Assembly (NCBI GenBank): GCA_026724425.1
Contig: JAIUCV010000083.1
Span: 4,402,001 to 4,466,000, forward strand
Direction: 5' to 3'
From: Erythrophleum ivorense
Lineage: Eukaryota > Streptophyta > Magnoliopsida > Fabales > Fabaceae
Length of the DNA: 64,000 bases
Made by a program: the position numbers and the translations under genes. The notes below the pieces were generated by a model. That model saw only the letters and a list, made by a program, of their open reading frames with translations. It had not been told where the DNA came from and searched no databases. Below, piece after piece: positions 1-10,733 of this stretch (positions are counted from its first letter, which is position 1; each line of letters begins with the position of its first letter).

Positions 1-51
1 CGTGGAGAACCTAATGCATGTTTGGCTAAGTATGGGTCCGTCTTGATCATT

Positions 52-70
52 ACATACACTACAAGTATGT
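52..70. repeat. Short dyad within the satellite monomer (example copy)
   Basis: ACATAC (52-57) and GTATGT (65-70) are perfect inverted 6-bp arms around a 7-base spacer. The dyad recurs in most monomers. Variant monomers with acatgc or acataaac break the left arm. Two further dyads lie in the same monomer: AGCTAC (94-99) with GTAGCT (138-143), and CATGT (171-175) with ACATG (179-183). Short dyads are reported in many centromeric satellites that lack CENP-B boxes; any function here is inference. Confidence 0.6.
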
Positions 71-580
71 TTCTACATTGTGTGGAGGCATAGAGCTACG
101 ATTGGGACTCCTTACTACTTATGTTTCTCTCAGGATGGTAGCTTTGATGTTCCTCTCAAGGAATGAGAATCATGTCACACATGTTGCTCCTCATAGTCCC
201 GTGTAGAACCTAATGCATGTTTGGCTAACTATGAGTCCGTCTTGATCATTACATACACTACAAGTATGTTTCTACATTGTGTGGAGGCATAGAGCTACGA
301 TTGGGACTCCTTACTAGTAATGTTTCTCTCAGGATGGTAGCTTTGAAGTTCCTCTCAAGGAATGAGAATCATGTCACACATGTTGCTCCTCATAGTCCCG
401 TGTAGAACCTAATGCATGTTTGGCTAACTATGAGTCCGTCTTGATCATTACATACACTACAAGTATGTTTCTACATTGTGTGTAGGCATAGAGCTACGAT
501 TGGGACTCCTTACTAGTAATGTTTCTCTCAGGATGGTAGCTTTGAAGTTCCTCTCAAGGAATGAGAATCATGTCACACAT

Positions 581-585
581 GTTGC
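581..585. repeat. Target-site duplication, left copy (gttgc)
   Basis: The satellite sequence acatgttgc is interrupted directly after 585. The same five bases gttgc recur at 2139-2143, where the monomer resumes as gttgctcctcatag. Removing the element and one gttgc restores the 199-bp phase exactly: the landmark expected at 598 is found at 2156, a shift of 1,558 bp (1,553 + 5). A 5-bp duplication is typical of LTR-retrotransposon integrase. Confidence 0.93.
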
Positions 586-805
586 TGATGCATTCGTATT
601 TCATACTCATTTAGCATCGTGTTTAGACCTCTTTTGCATGGTTTCATCCATCCTTAGTAGCATTTCTTTGCACTTTCCTCTTAGTTTGCATAATTAGTTG
701 TCCTAGGACGTGCATTGCATACATTTGCATGTTTGGTGTCCTTCTCAGGTGTTTTGGAGCAAAGTAGATGCATTGGAAGAAAAGCAATCTGCCTTCACCA
801 TCCGA

Positions 806-971
806 CTCGATCGAGCCAAGGCAAAGTCCAACTCGATCAAGCAACTCGATCGAGCAGAGAAGGATACGACCTTGAACAAGCACCTCGACCGAGCTAGGCC
901 AAACCATCCAACCAAGCAACTCGATCGAGCCAGACAAAAACCAACTCGATCAACCAACTCGATCGAGTTGG
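806..971. repeat. U3 cluster of CTCGATCGAG palindromes
   Basis: Perfect copies of the 10-bp palindrome CTCGATCGAG lie at 806-815, 845-854, 920-929 and 958-967. The last is the core of an 18-bp perfect palindrome at 954-971 (ccaactcgatcgagttgg). Degenerate copies lie near 831-840, at 884-893 (ctcgaccgag) and near 945-954. The cluster ends about 45 bp upstream of the TATA box, the usual place for a U3 enhancer. The spurious LDRA-like peptides readable on both strands come from this repeat. A transcription-factor-binding or DNA-structure role is inference. Confidence 0.8.
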
Positions 972-1014
972 ACTAAGGCGGTTACTCCCTTGCTGGAAGC
1001 CCTAGTAGCTTGCC

Positions 1015-1022
1015 TATAAAAG
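1015..1022 (+). promoter_or_regulatory. Predicted LTR TATA box
   Basis: TATAAAAG lies in the context gcctataaaagggct, a near-consensus plant TATA box. It follows the U3 palindrome cluster and precedes a T/pyrimidine-rich leader. The start site is expected about 30 bp downstream, near 1045. The position fits a U3/R boundary. Whether it is active in this heterochromatic setting cannot be seen from sequence. Confidence 0.65.
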
Positions 1023-1159
1023 GGCTGCTGACCTCATCCGCCCCCTATCTTAGTTTTTTCGCATTTTTTACTTTCTGTTCTTAGTTTTTGTTCCAGAAAC
1101 TTCCTGTTTTCAATTTAAGATTTCAGACTTTGTTATTCACTTTTTGCAATTGCTTGTTT

Positions 1160-1165
1160 AATAAA
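1160..1165 (+). terminator. Predicted LTR poly(A) signal AATAAA
   Basis: AATAAA occurs in gtttaataaaagttg, about 115 bp downstream of the predicted start site, with T-rich sequence on both sides. This order (TATA, short R, AATAAA) matches LTR architecture and would place the R/U5 boundary near 1180-1200. The exact cleavage site is not determinable. Confidence 0.5.
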
Positions 1166-1545
1166 AGTTGTTAATCTCCTTTCTGTCTTTCTTATTATGT
1201 TGGTTTTAGTTTATTTAGACATGATTTCGATTATGGATCTTGAGTAATTTCTCCCTTAGGCTTAGGGATGGATTAGATTAGGGAATCGTTTATGTTTAAT
1301 CTCTGATGCTTTAGGTTTTCATCTATTATCCCTCTCTGTTTAGCTATGCCCTATGCGATCCAGCCACTGACCATGGTGGATCGATCCTAGACGCTCCTGG
1401 CCTGACCCGCTTGGTTGAGCGTCGGATCAAGGCAAAACAGAGGATTAGCTTAATGCCTTTGTCCCACGGGAGTGGTTGCACAGAGGGGCTTCTAGGGCAT
1501 TACATGGGCCGGTTCTTTATGTATCTGGTTCATGACACACGCTTC

Positions 1546-1909
1546 AACTCGATCGAGTTAGCGGGATTGAACCAGAGAGGCGGTTTGTAACGCCACTGGA
1601 AAGTGGGATAACCGACCTCGGGACTCCATGGCCGAAGGGATAAGCACGTGTTCGTGTCGTTTTAAAAAGCATAGCTGATTAGCATTAGATTCTCTATGAT
1701 CATCAAATCCGTCCCTGAGTCTTTGTCTATCATACCAGTCTTTACTTACGTTTTCGTTCTGCTTTAGTCTTGTTTTACTCTGACTCCATCGAGTCAGTTT
1801 AGTGCAAACTCGTATCTTAACTCGATCGAGCTGCACCAGTTTCTCCTTGTTTCATTTTATCCTAACTCGATCGAGCTACCTTTCTCATGGTTAGCTTAAC
1901 CCGATCGAG
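1546..1909. repeat. U5 cluster of CTCGATCGAG palindromes
   Basis: The same palindrome as in U3 recurs at 1548-1557 (within the 14-bp palindrome aactcgatcgagtt, 1546-1559), 1821-1830 and 1866-1875. Diverged forms are ccatcgag (near 1786-1793) and cccgatcgag (1900-1909). Placement on both sides of the promoter suggests either a repeated binding site or amplification of a short sequence within this retrotransposon family. Confidence 0.75.
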
Positions 1910-2138
1910 CTTGATTTAGTTTATCGTTTTACTTTTCCGCTTTCATTCCCGTTGCATTTCGTTTAGATAGATAGTTCCGTTTCAACACCAAACAACCTTC
2001 TGTCTTGACTTGTGTCCACTATTGCATAATCCTAAGCTGTTTCATTCTCCTCCCACTTTGGATTGATAAACCCTAAGTCCTACATCGACATGATAGTACA
2101 ATAGGGGATTGCATAAGTAGTGTAAAAACCTACTATCA

Positions 2139-2143
2139 GTTGC
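2139..2143. repeat. Target-site duplication, right copy (gttgc)
   Basis: This is the second copy of the 5-bp target duplication. It abuts the terminal ...ATCA of the LTR, and the interrupted monomer continues from it without any loss of bases. Confidence 0.93.
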
Positions 2144-2155
2144 TCCTCATAGTCC

Positions 2156-5100
2156 CGTGGAGAACCTAATGCATGTTTGGCTAACTATGGGTCCGTCTTG
2201 ATCATTACATACACTAAAAGTATGTTCCTACATTGTGTGGAGGAATAGAGCTACGATTGGGACTCCTTACTACCTATGTTTCTCTCAGGATGGTAGCTTT
2301 GATGTTCCTCTCAAGGAATGAGAATCATGTCACACATGTTGCTCCTCATAGTCCCGTGGAGAACCTAATGCATGTTTGGCTAAGTATGGGTCCGTCTTGA
2401 TCATTACATACACTACAAGTATGTTTCTACAATGTGTGGAGGCATAGAGCTACGATTGGGACTCCTTACTACTTATGTTTCTCTCAGGATGGTAGCTTTG
2501 AAGTTCCTCTCAAGGAATGAGAATCATGTCACACATGTTGCTCCTCATAGTCCCGTGGAGAACCTAATGCATGTTTGGCTAACTATGGGTCCGTCTTGAT
2601 CATTACATACACTACAAGTATGTTCCTACATTGTGTGGAGGAATAGAGCTACGATTGGGACTCCTTACTACCTATGTTTCTCTCAGGATGGTAGCTTTGA
2701 TGTTCCTCTCAAGGAATGAGAATCATGTCACACATGTTGCTCCTCATAGTCCCGTGGAGAACCTAATGCATGTTTGGCTAAGTATGGGTCCGTCTTGATC
2801 ATTACATACACTACAAGTATGTTCCTAAATTGTGTGGAGGCATAGAGCTACGATTGGGACTCCTTACTAGTAATGTTTCTCTCAGGATGGTAGCTTTGAT
2901 GTTCCTTTCAAGGAATGAGAATCATGTCACACATGTTGCTCCTCATAGTCCCGTGTAGAACCTAATGCATGTTTGGCTAACTATGAGTCCGTCTTGATCA
3001 TTACATACACTACAAGTATGTTTCTACATTGTGTGGAGGCATAGAGCTACGATTGGGACTCCTTACTAGTAATGTTTCTCTCAGGATGGTAGCTTTGAAG
3101 TTCCTCTCAAGGAATGAGAATCATGTCACACATGTTGCTCCTCATAGTCCCGTGTAGAACCTAATGCATGTTTGGCTAACTATGAGTCCGTCTTGATCAT
3201 TACATACACTACAAGTATGTTTCTACATTGTGTGGAGGCATAGAGCTACGATTGGGACTCCTTACTAGTAATGTTTCTCTCAGGATGGTAGCTTTGAAGT
3301 TCCTCTCAAGGAATGAGAATCATGTCACACATGTTGCTCCTCATAGTCCCGTGGAGAACCTAATGCATGTTTGGCTAACTATGGGTCCGTCTTGATCATT
3401 ACATACACTACAAGTATGTTCCTACATTGTGTGGAGGAATAGAGCTACGATTGGGACTCCTTACTACCTATGTTTCTCTCAGGATGGTAGCTTTGATGTT
3501 CCTCTCAAGGAATGAGACTCATGTCACACATGTTGCTCCTCATAGTCCCGTGGAGAACCTAATGCATGTTTGGCTAAGTATGGGTCCGTCTTGATCATTA
3601 CATACACTACAAGTATGTTTCTACAATGTGTGGAGGCATAGAGCTACGATTGGGACTCCTTACTACTTATGTTTCTCTCAGGATGGTAGCTTTGATGTTC
3701 CTCTCAAGGAATGAGAATCATGTCACACATGTTGCTCCTCATAGTCCCTTGGAGAACCTAATGCATGTTTGGCTAAGTATGGGTCCGTCTTGATCATTAC
3801 ATACACTACAAGTATGTTCCTACATTGTGTGGAGGCATAGAGCTACGATTGGGACTCCTTACTACTTATGTTTCTCTCAGGATGGTAGCTTTGAAGTTCC
3901 ACTCAAGGAATGAGAATCATGTCACACATGTTGCTCCTCATAGTCCCGTGTAGAACCTAATGGATGTTTGGCTAAGTATGGGTCCGTCTTGATCATTACA
4001 TACACTACAAGTATGTTTCTACAATATGTGGAGGCATAGAGCAACGATTGGGACTCCTTATTACTTATGTTTCTCTCAGGATGGTAGATTTCATGTTCCT
4101 CTTAAGGAATGAGAATCATGTCACACATGTTGCTCCTCATAGTCCCGTGTAGAACCTAATGCATGTTTGGCTAACTATGGATCCGTCTTGATCATTCCAT
4201 ACACTACAATTATGTTTCTACATTGTGTGGAGGCATAGAGCTACGATTTGGACTCCTTACTACTTATGTTTCTCTCAGGATGGTAGCTTTGAAGTTCCTC
4301 TCAAGGAATGAGAATCATGTCACACATGTTACTCCTCATAGTCCTGTGGTGAACCTAATGCATGTTTGGCTAAGTATGGGTCCGTCTTGATCATTACATA
4401 CACTACAAGTATGTTTCTACATTGTGTGGAGGCATAGAGCTACGATTGGGACTCCTTACTACTTATGTTTCTCTCAGGATGGTAGCTTTGATGTTCCTCT
4501 CAAGGAATGAGAATCATGTCACACATGTTGCCCCTCATAGTCCCGTGGAGAACCTAATGCATGTTTGGCTAAGTATGGGTCCGTCTTGATCATTACATAA
4601 ACTACAAGTATGTTTCTACATTGTGTGGAGGCATAGAGCTACGATTTGGACTCCTTACTACTTATGTTTCTCTCAGGATGGTAGCTTTGAAGTTCCTCTC
4701 AAGGAATGAGAATCATGTCACACATGTTACTCCTCATAGTCCTGTGGTGAACCTAATGCATGTTTGGCTAAGTATGGGTCCGTCTTGATCATTACATACA
4801 CTACAAGTATGTTTCTACATTGTGTGGAGGCATAGAGCTACGATTGGGACTCCTTACTACTTATGTTTCTCTCAGGATGGTAGCTTTGATGTTCCTTTAA
4901 AGGAATGAGAATCATGTCACACATGTTGCTCCTCATAGTCCCGTGTAGAACCTAATGCATGTTTGGCTAACTATGAGTCCGTCTTGATCATTACATACAC
5001 TACAAGTATGTTCCTACATTGTGTGGAGGAATAGAGCTACGATTGGGACTCCTTACTACCTATGTTTCTCTCAGGATGGTAGCTTTGATGTTCCTCTCAA

Positions 5101-5937
5101 GGAATGAGAATCATGTCATACATGTTGCTCCTCATAGTCCCGTGGAGAACCTAATGCATGTTTGGCTAAGTATGGGTCCGTCTTGATCATTACATACACT
5201 ACAAGTATGTTTCTACATTGTGTGGAGGCATAGAGCTACGATTGGGACTCCTTACTACTTATGTTTCTCTCAGGATGGTAGCTTTGATGTTCCTCTCAAG
5301 GAATGAGAATCATGTCACACATGTTGCTCCTCATAGTCCCGTGGAGAACCTAATGCATGTTTGGCTAAGTATGGGTCCGTCTTGATCATTACATACACTA
5401 CAAGTATGTTTCTACAATGTGTGGAGGCATAGAGATACGATTGGGACTCCTTACTACTTATGTTTCTCTCAAGATGGTAGCTTTGATGTTCCTCTCAAGG
5501 AATGAGAATCATGTCACACATGTTGCTCCTCATAGTCCCGTGGAGAACCTAATGCATGTTTGGCTAACTATGGGTCCGTCTTGATCATTACATACACTAC
5601 AAGTATGTTTCTACAATGTGTGGAGGTATAGAGCTACGATTGGGACTCCTTACTACTTATGTTTCTCTCAGGATGGTAGCTTTGATGTTCCCCTCAAGGA
5701 ATGAGAATCATGTCACACATGTTGCTCCTCATAGTCCCGTGGAGAACCTAATGCATGTTTGGCTAAGTATGGGTCCGTCTTGATCATTACATACACTACA
5801 AGTATGTTTCTACATTGTGTGGAGGCATAGAGCTACGATTGGGACTCCTTACGACTTATGTTTCTCTCAGGATGGTACCTTTGAAGTTCCTCTCAAGGAA
5901 TGAGAATCATCTCACACATGTTGCTCCTCATAGTCTC
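2156..5937 (+). repeat. Heterogeneous satellite segment without clear HOR
   Basis: Nineteen monomers of mixed types sit next to the solo LTR, including tagtaatg-type monomers at about 2.8-3.3 kb and an acaatatgtgg/gcaacgattgg type at 4041. Local similarity to later parts exists: the gcaacg marker at 4041 recurs at 7225, 16 monomers on. Around 5.1-5.9 kb monomers of the tcaagatgg, tatagag and tacgactt/gatggtacc types follow in the order later used by type II units. No repeated block of constant period is evident, which is common towards the edge of a HOR domain. Confidence 0.6.
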
Positions 5938-8351
5938 GTGGAGAACCTAATGCATGTTTGGCTAACTATGGGTCCGTCTTGATCATTACATACACTACAA
6001 GTATGTTTCTACATTGTGTGGAGGCATAGAGCTACGATTGGGACTCCTTACTACTTATGTTTCTCTCAGGATGGTAGCTTTGAAGTTCCTCTCAAGGAAT
6101 GAGAATCATGTCACACATGTTACTCCTCATAGTCCCGTGGAGAACCTAATGCATGTTTGGCTAACTATGGGTCCGTCTTGATCATTACATACACTACAAG
6201 TATGTTTTTACATTGTGTGGAGGCATAGAGCTACGATTGGGACTCCTTACTACTTATGTTTCTCTAAGGATGGTAGCTTTGATGTTCCTCTCAAGGAATG
6301 AGAATCATGTCACACATGTTGCTCCTCATAGTCCCGTGGAGAACCAAATGCATGTTTGGCTAAGTATGGGTCTGTCTTGATCATTACATACACTACAAGT
6401 ATGTTCCTACATTGTGTGGAGGCATAGAGCTACGATTGGGACTCCTTACTACTTATGTTTCTCTCTGGATGGTAGCTTTGAAGTTCCTCTCAAGGAATGA
6501 GAATCATGTCACACATGTTGCTCCTCATAGTCCCGTGGAGAACCTAATGCATGTTTGGCTAAGTATGGGTCCGTCTTGATCATTACATACACTACAAGTA
6601 TGTTTCTACATTGTGTGGAGGCATAGAGCTACGATTGGGACTCCTTATTACTTATGTTTCTCTCAGGATGGTAGCTTTGATGTTCCTCTCAAGGAATGAG
6701 AATCATGTCACACATGTTGCTCCTCATAGTCCCGTGGAGAACCTAATGCATGTTTGGCTAAGTATGGGTCCGTCTTGATCATTACATACACTACAAGTAT
6801 GTTTCTACATTGTGTGGAGGCATAGAGCTACGATTGGGACTCCTTACTACTTATGTTTTTCTCAGGATGGTAGCTTTGATGTTCCTCTCAAGGAATGAGA
6901 ATCATGTCACACATGTTGCTCCTCATAGTCCCGTGGAGAACCTAATGCATGTTTGGCTAAGTATGGGTCCGTCTTGATCATTACATACACTACAAGTATG
7001 TTCCTACATTGTGTGAAGGCATAGAGCTACGATTGGGACTCCTTACTACTTATGTTTCTCTCAGGATGGTAGCTTTGAAGTTCCACTCAAGGAATGAGAA
7101 TCATGTCACACATGTTGCTCCTCATAGTCCCGTGTAGAACCTAATGGATGTTTGGCTAAGTATGGGTCCGTCTTGATCATTACATACACTACAAGTATGT
7201 TTCTACAATATGTGGAGGCATAGAGCAACGATTGGGACTCCTTATTACTTATGTTTCTCTCAGGATGGTAGATTTCATGTTCCTCTTAAGGAATGAGAAT
7301 CATGTCACACATGTTGCTCCTCATAGTCCCGTGTAGAACCTAATGCATGTTTGGCTAACTATGGATCCGTCTTGATCATTCCATACACTACAATTATGTT
7401 TCTACATTGTGTGGAGGCATAGAGCTACGATTTGGACTCCTTACTACTTATGTTTCTCTCAGGATGGTAGCTTTGAAGTTCCTCTCAAGGAATGAGAATC
7501 ATGTCACACATGTTACTCCTCATAGTCCTGTGGTGAACCTAATGCATGTTTGGCTAAGTATGGGTCCGTCTTGATCATTACATACACTACAAGTATGTTT
7601 CTACATTGTGTGGAGGCATAGAGCTACGATTGGGACTCCTTACTACTTATGTTTCTCTCAGGATGGTAGCTTTGATGTTCCTCTCAAGGAATGAGAATCA
7701 TGTCACACATGTTGCTCCTCATAGTCCCGTGGAGAACCTAATGCATGTTTGGCTAAGTATGGGTCCGTCTTGATCATTACATACACTACAAGTATGTTTC
7801 TACATTGTGTGGAGGCATAGAGCTACGATTGGGACTCCTTACTACTTATGTTTCTCTCAGGATGGTAGCTTTGATGTTCCTCTCAAGGAATGAGAATCAT
7901 GTCACACATGTTGCTCCTCATAGTCCCGTGCAGAACCTAATGCATGTTTGGCTAACTATGAGTCCGTCTTGATCATTACATACACTACAAGTATGTTCCT
8001 ACATTGTGTGGAGGAATAGAGCTACGATTGGGACTCCTTACTACCTATGTTTCTCTCAGGATGGTAGCTTTGATGTTCCTCTCAAGGAATGAGAATCATG
8101 TCACACATGTTGCTCCTCATAGTCCCGTGGAGAACCTAATGCATGTTTGGCTAAGTATGGGTCCGTCTTGATCATTACATGCACTACAAGTATGTTTCTA
8201 CATTGTGTGGAGGCATAGAGCTACGATTGGGACTCCTTACTACTTATGTTTCTCTCAGGATGGTAGCTTTGATGTTCCTCTCAAGGAATGAGAATCATGT
8301 CACACATGTTGCTCCTCATAGTCCCGTGGAGAACCTAATGCATGTTTGGCT
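5938..8351 (+). repeat. 12-mer HOR, first (irregular) copy
   Basis: The variant order matches the following 2,382-bp copies: gttactcc at 6121, tctgtc near 6371, tctctgg near 6464, ccttattactt near 6644, gcaacg at 7225, gtgcagaac near 7929. The left part is offset by 2,581 bp from the next copy and the right part by 2,382, so this copy has one extra monomer, located within about 6.74-7.04 kb. It ends at the first 6-bp deletion junction (8351/8352). The left limit is approximate. Confidence 0.65.
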
Positions 8352-10733
8352 GGGTCCGTCTTGATCATTACATACACTACAAGTATGTTTCTACAATGTG
8401 TGGAGGCATAGAGCTACGATTGGGACTCCTTACTACTTATGTTTCTCTCAGGATGGTAGCTTTGAAGTTCCTCCCAAGGAATGAGAATCATGTCACACAT
8501 GTTGCTCCTCATAGTCCCGTGGAGAACCTAATGCATGTTTGGCTAACTATGGGTCCGTCTTGATCATTACATACACTACAAGTATGTTTCTACATTGTGT
8601 GGAGGCATAGAGCTACGATTGGGACTCCTTACTACTTATGTTTCTCTCAGGATGGTAGCTTTGAAGTTCCTCTCAAGGAATGAGAATCATGTCACACATG
8701 TTACTCCTCATAGTCCCGTGGAGAACCTAATGCATGTTTGGCTAACTATGGGTCCGTCTTGATCATTACATACACTACAAGTATGTTTTTACATTGTGTG
8801 GAGGCATAGAGCTACGATTGGGACTCCTTACTACTTATGTTTCTCTAAGGATGGTAGCTTTGATGTTCCTCTCAAGGAATGAGAATCATGTCACACATGT
8901 TGCTCCTCATAGTCCCGTGGAGAACCAAATGCATGTTTGGCTAAGTATGGGTCTGTCTTGATCATTACATACACTACAAGTATGTTCCTACATTGTGTGG
9001 AGGCATAGAGCTACGATTGGGACTCCTTACTACTTATGTTTCTCTCTGGATGGTAGCTTTGAAGTTCCTCTCAAGGAATGAGAATCATGTCACACATGTT
9101 GCTCCTCATAGTCCCGTGGAGAACCTAATGCATGTTTGGCTAAGTATGGGTCCGTCTTGATCATTACATATACTACAAGTATGTTTCTACATTGTGTGGA
9201 GGCATAGAGCTACGATTGGGACTCCTTATTACTTATGTTTCTCTCAGGATGGTAGCTTTGATGTTCCTCTCAAGGAATGAGAATCATGTCACACATGTTG
9301 CTCCTCATAGTCCCGTGGAGAACCTAATGCATGTTTGGCTAAGTATGGGTCCGTCTTGATCATTACATACACTACAAGTATGTTTCTACATTGTGTGGAG
9401 GCATAGAGCTACGATTGGGACTCCTTACTACTTATGTTTCTCTCAGGATGGTAGCTTTGAAGTTCCACTCAAGGAATGAGAATCTTGTCACACATGTTGC
9501 TCCTCATAGTCCCGTGTAGAACCTAATGGATGTTTGGCTAAGTATGGGTCCGTCTTGATCATTACATACACTACAAGTATGTTTCTACAATATGTGGAGG
9601 CATAGAGCAACGATTGGGACTCCTTATTACTTATGTTTCTCTCAGGATAGTAGATTTCATGTTCCTCTTAAGGAATGAGAATCATGTCACACATGTTGCT
9701 CCTCATAGTCCCGTGTAGAACCTAATGCATGTTTGGCTAACTATGGATCCGTCTTGATCATTCCATACACTACAATTATGTTTCTACATTGTGTGGAGGC
9801 ATAGAGCTACGATTTGGACTCCTTACTACTTATGTTTCTCTCAGGATGGTAGCTTTGAAGTTCCTCTCAAGGAATGAGAATCATGTCACACATGTTACTC
9901 CTCATAGTCCTGTGGTGAACCTAATGCATGTTTGGCTAAGTATGGGTCCGTCTTGATCATTACATACACTACAAGTATGTTTCTACATTGTGTGGAGGCA
10001 TAGAGCTACGATTGGGACTCCTTACTACTTATGTTTCTCTCAGGATGGTAGCTTTGATGTTCCTCTCAAGGAATGAGAATCATGTCACACATGTTGCTCC
10101 TCATAGTCCCGTGGAGAACCTAATGCATGTTTGGCTAAGTATGGGTCCGTCTTGATCATTACATAAACTACAAGTATGTTTCTACATTGAGTGGAGGCAT
10201 AGAGCTACGATTGGGACTCCTTACTACTTATGTTTCTCTCAGGATGGTAGCTTTGAAGTTCCTCTCAAGGAATGAGAATCATGTCACACATGTTGCTCCT
10301 CATAGTCCCGTGCAGAACCTAATGCATGTTTGGCTAACTATGAGTCAGTCTTGATCATTACATACACTACAAGTATGTTCCTACATTGTGTGGAGGAATA
10401 GAGCTACGATTGGGACTCCTTACTACCTATGTTTCTCTCAGGATGGTAGCTTTGATGTTCCTCTCAAGGAATGAGAATCATGTCACACATGTTGCTCCTC
10501 ATAGTCCCGTGGAGAACCTAATGCATGTTTGGCTAAGTATGGGTCCGTCTTGATCATTACATGCACTACAAGTATGTTTCTACATTGTGTGGAGGCATAG
10601 AGCTACGATTGGGACTCCTTACTACTTATGTTTCTCTCAGGATGGTAGCTTTGATGTTCCTCTCAAGGAATGAGAATCATGTCACACATGTTGCTCCTCA
10701 TAGTCCCGTGGAGAACCTAATGCATGTTTGGCT
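8352..10733 (+). repeat. 12-mer HOR copy 1 (2,382 bp)
   Basis: The unit is delimited by two identical 6-bp deletion junctions (ttggct|gggtccg; the usual aagtat is absent) at 8351/8352 and 10733/10734. It holds eleven 199-bp monomers and one of 193 bp. Near the end it carries acataaactac, attgagtgg (10187) and gagtcagtc, a combination shared with copy 3 but not copy 2. Private changes include acatatac near 9166 and gatagtag near 9646. Confidence 0.85.

Larger units (their letters stand above)
1..585 (+). repeat. 199-bp satellite array, segment left of the LTR
   Basis: Three head-to-tail monomers begin at 1, 200 and 399, each with the landmark cgtgKagaac. The third is broken after 585 by the LTR and resumes at 2139. 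The monomer is 199 bp and about 43% GC. The second and third monomers carry the variants actatgag and ttactagtaatg, which recur only at 2.8-3.3 kb and after 58.3 kb. All monomers share one orientation. No gene is visible. The family is not recognised by name. A centromeric or pericentromeric satellite is the likeliest class, because the length is close to one nucleosome repeat and the array is long and homogeneous. Confidence 0.95.
586..2138 (+). mobile_element. Solo LTR of an LTR retrotransposon (1,553 bp)
   Basis: The element begins TGATGCATTC and ends CTACTATCA. It therefore has the canonical TG...CA ends and a 4-bp terminal inverted repeat, TGAT/ATCA, and it is flanked by the 5-bp duplication gttgc. 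There is no second LTR, primer-binding site, polypurine tract, gag or pol, so it is best read as a solo LTR left by recombination between the two LTRs of a full element. A TATA box near 1015 and an AATAAA at 1160 fix the orientation. They suggest U3 of about 586-1045, a short T-rich R to about 1190, and a long U5 of about 950 bp. The length would fit a Ty3/gypsy lineage such as Athila, but without internal domains the lineage is not assignable. It is the only non-satellite DNA in the window. No other LTR copy is present here, so its age cannot be estimated from an LTR pair. Confidence 0.9.

Noticed and set aside
644..976. Overlapping open frames on both strands of the LTR U3
   Set aside because: Their repeated Leu-Asp-Arg-like residues come from the CTCGATCGAG palindrome, which reads the same on both strands. 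There is no known domain, and the frames cross the predicted U3 promoter.
1558..1836. Minus-strand open frame of 92 codons in the LTR U5
   Set aside because: It is short, antisense to the LTR transcript and bounded by palindrome copies. No recognisable motif was found.
2068..2076. Telomere-like motif aaaccctaa
   Set aside because: A single heptamer-length match inside the LTR, not a tandem run. It is not evidence for a telomere, although it resembles the plant telo-box.
586..2138. Full-length or non-autonomous (TRIM/LARD) retrotransposon
   Set aside because: No internal pair of long direct repeats, primer-binding site or polypurine tract was seen. The terminal signals fit a single LTR.
8179..8563. 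Open frames of 61-73 codons recurring throughout the array
   Set aside because: They are the monomer itself read in one open frame. Because 199 is not divisible by 3, the frame cannot continue into the next monomers. The apparent start comes from a single change (acatac to acatgc), and no promoter or codon signature is seen.
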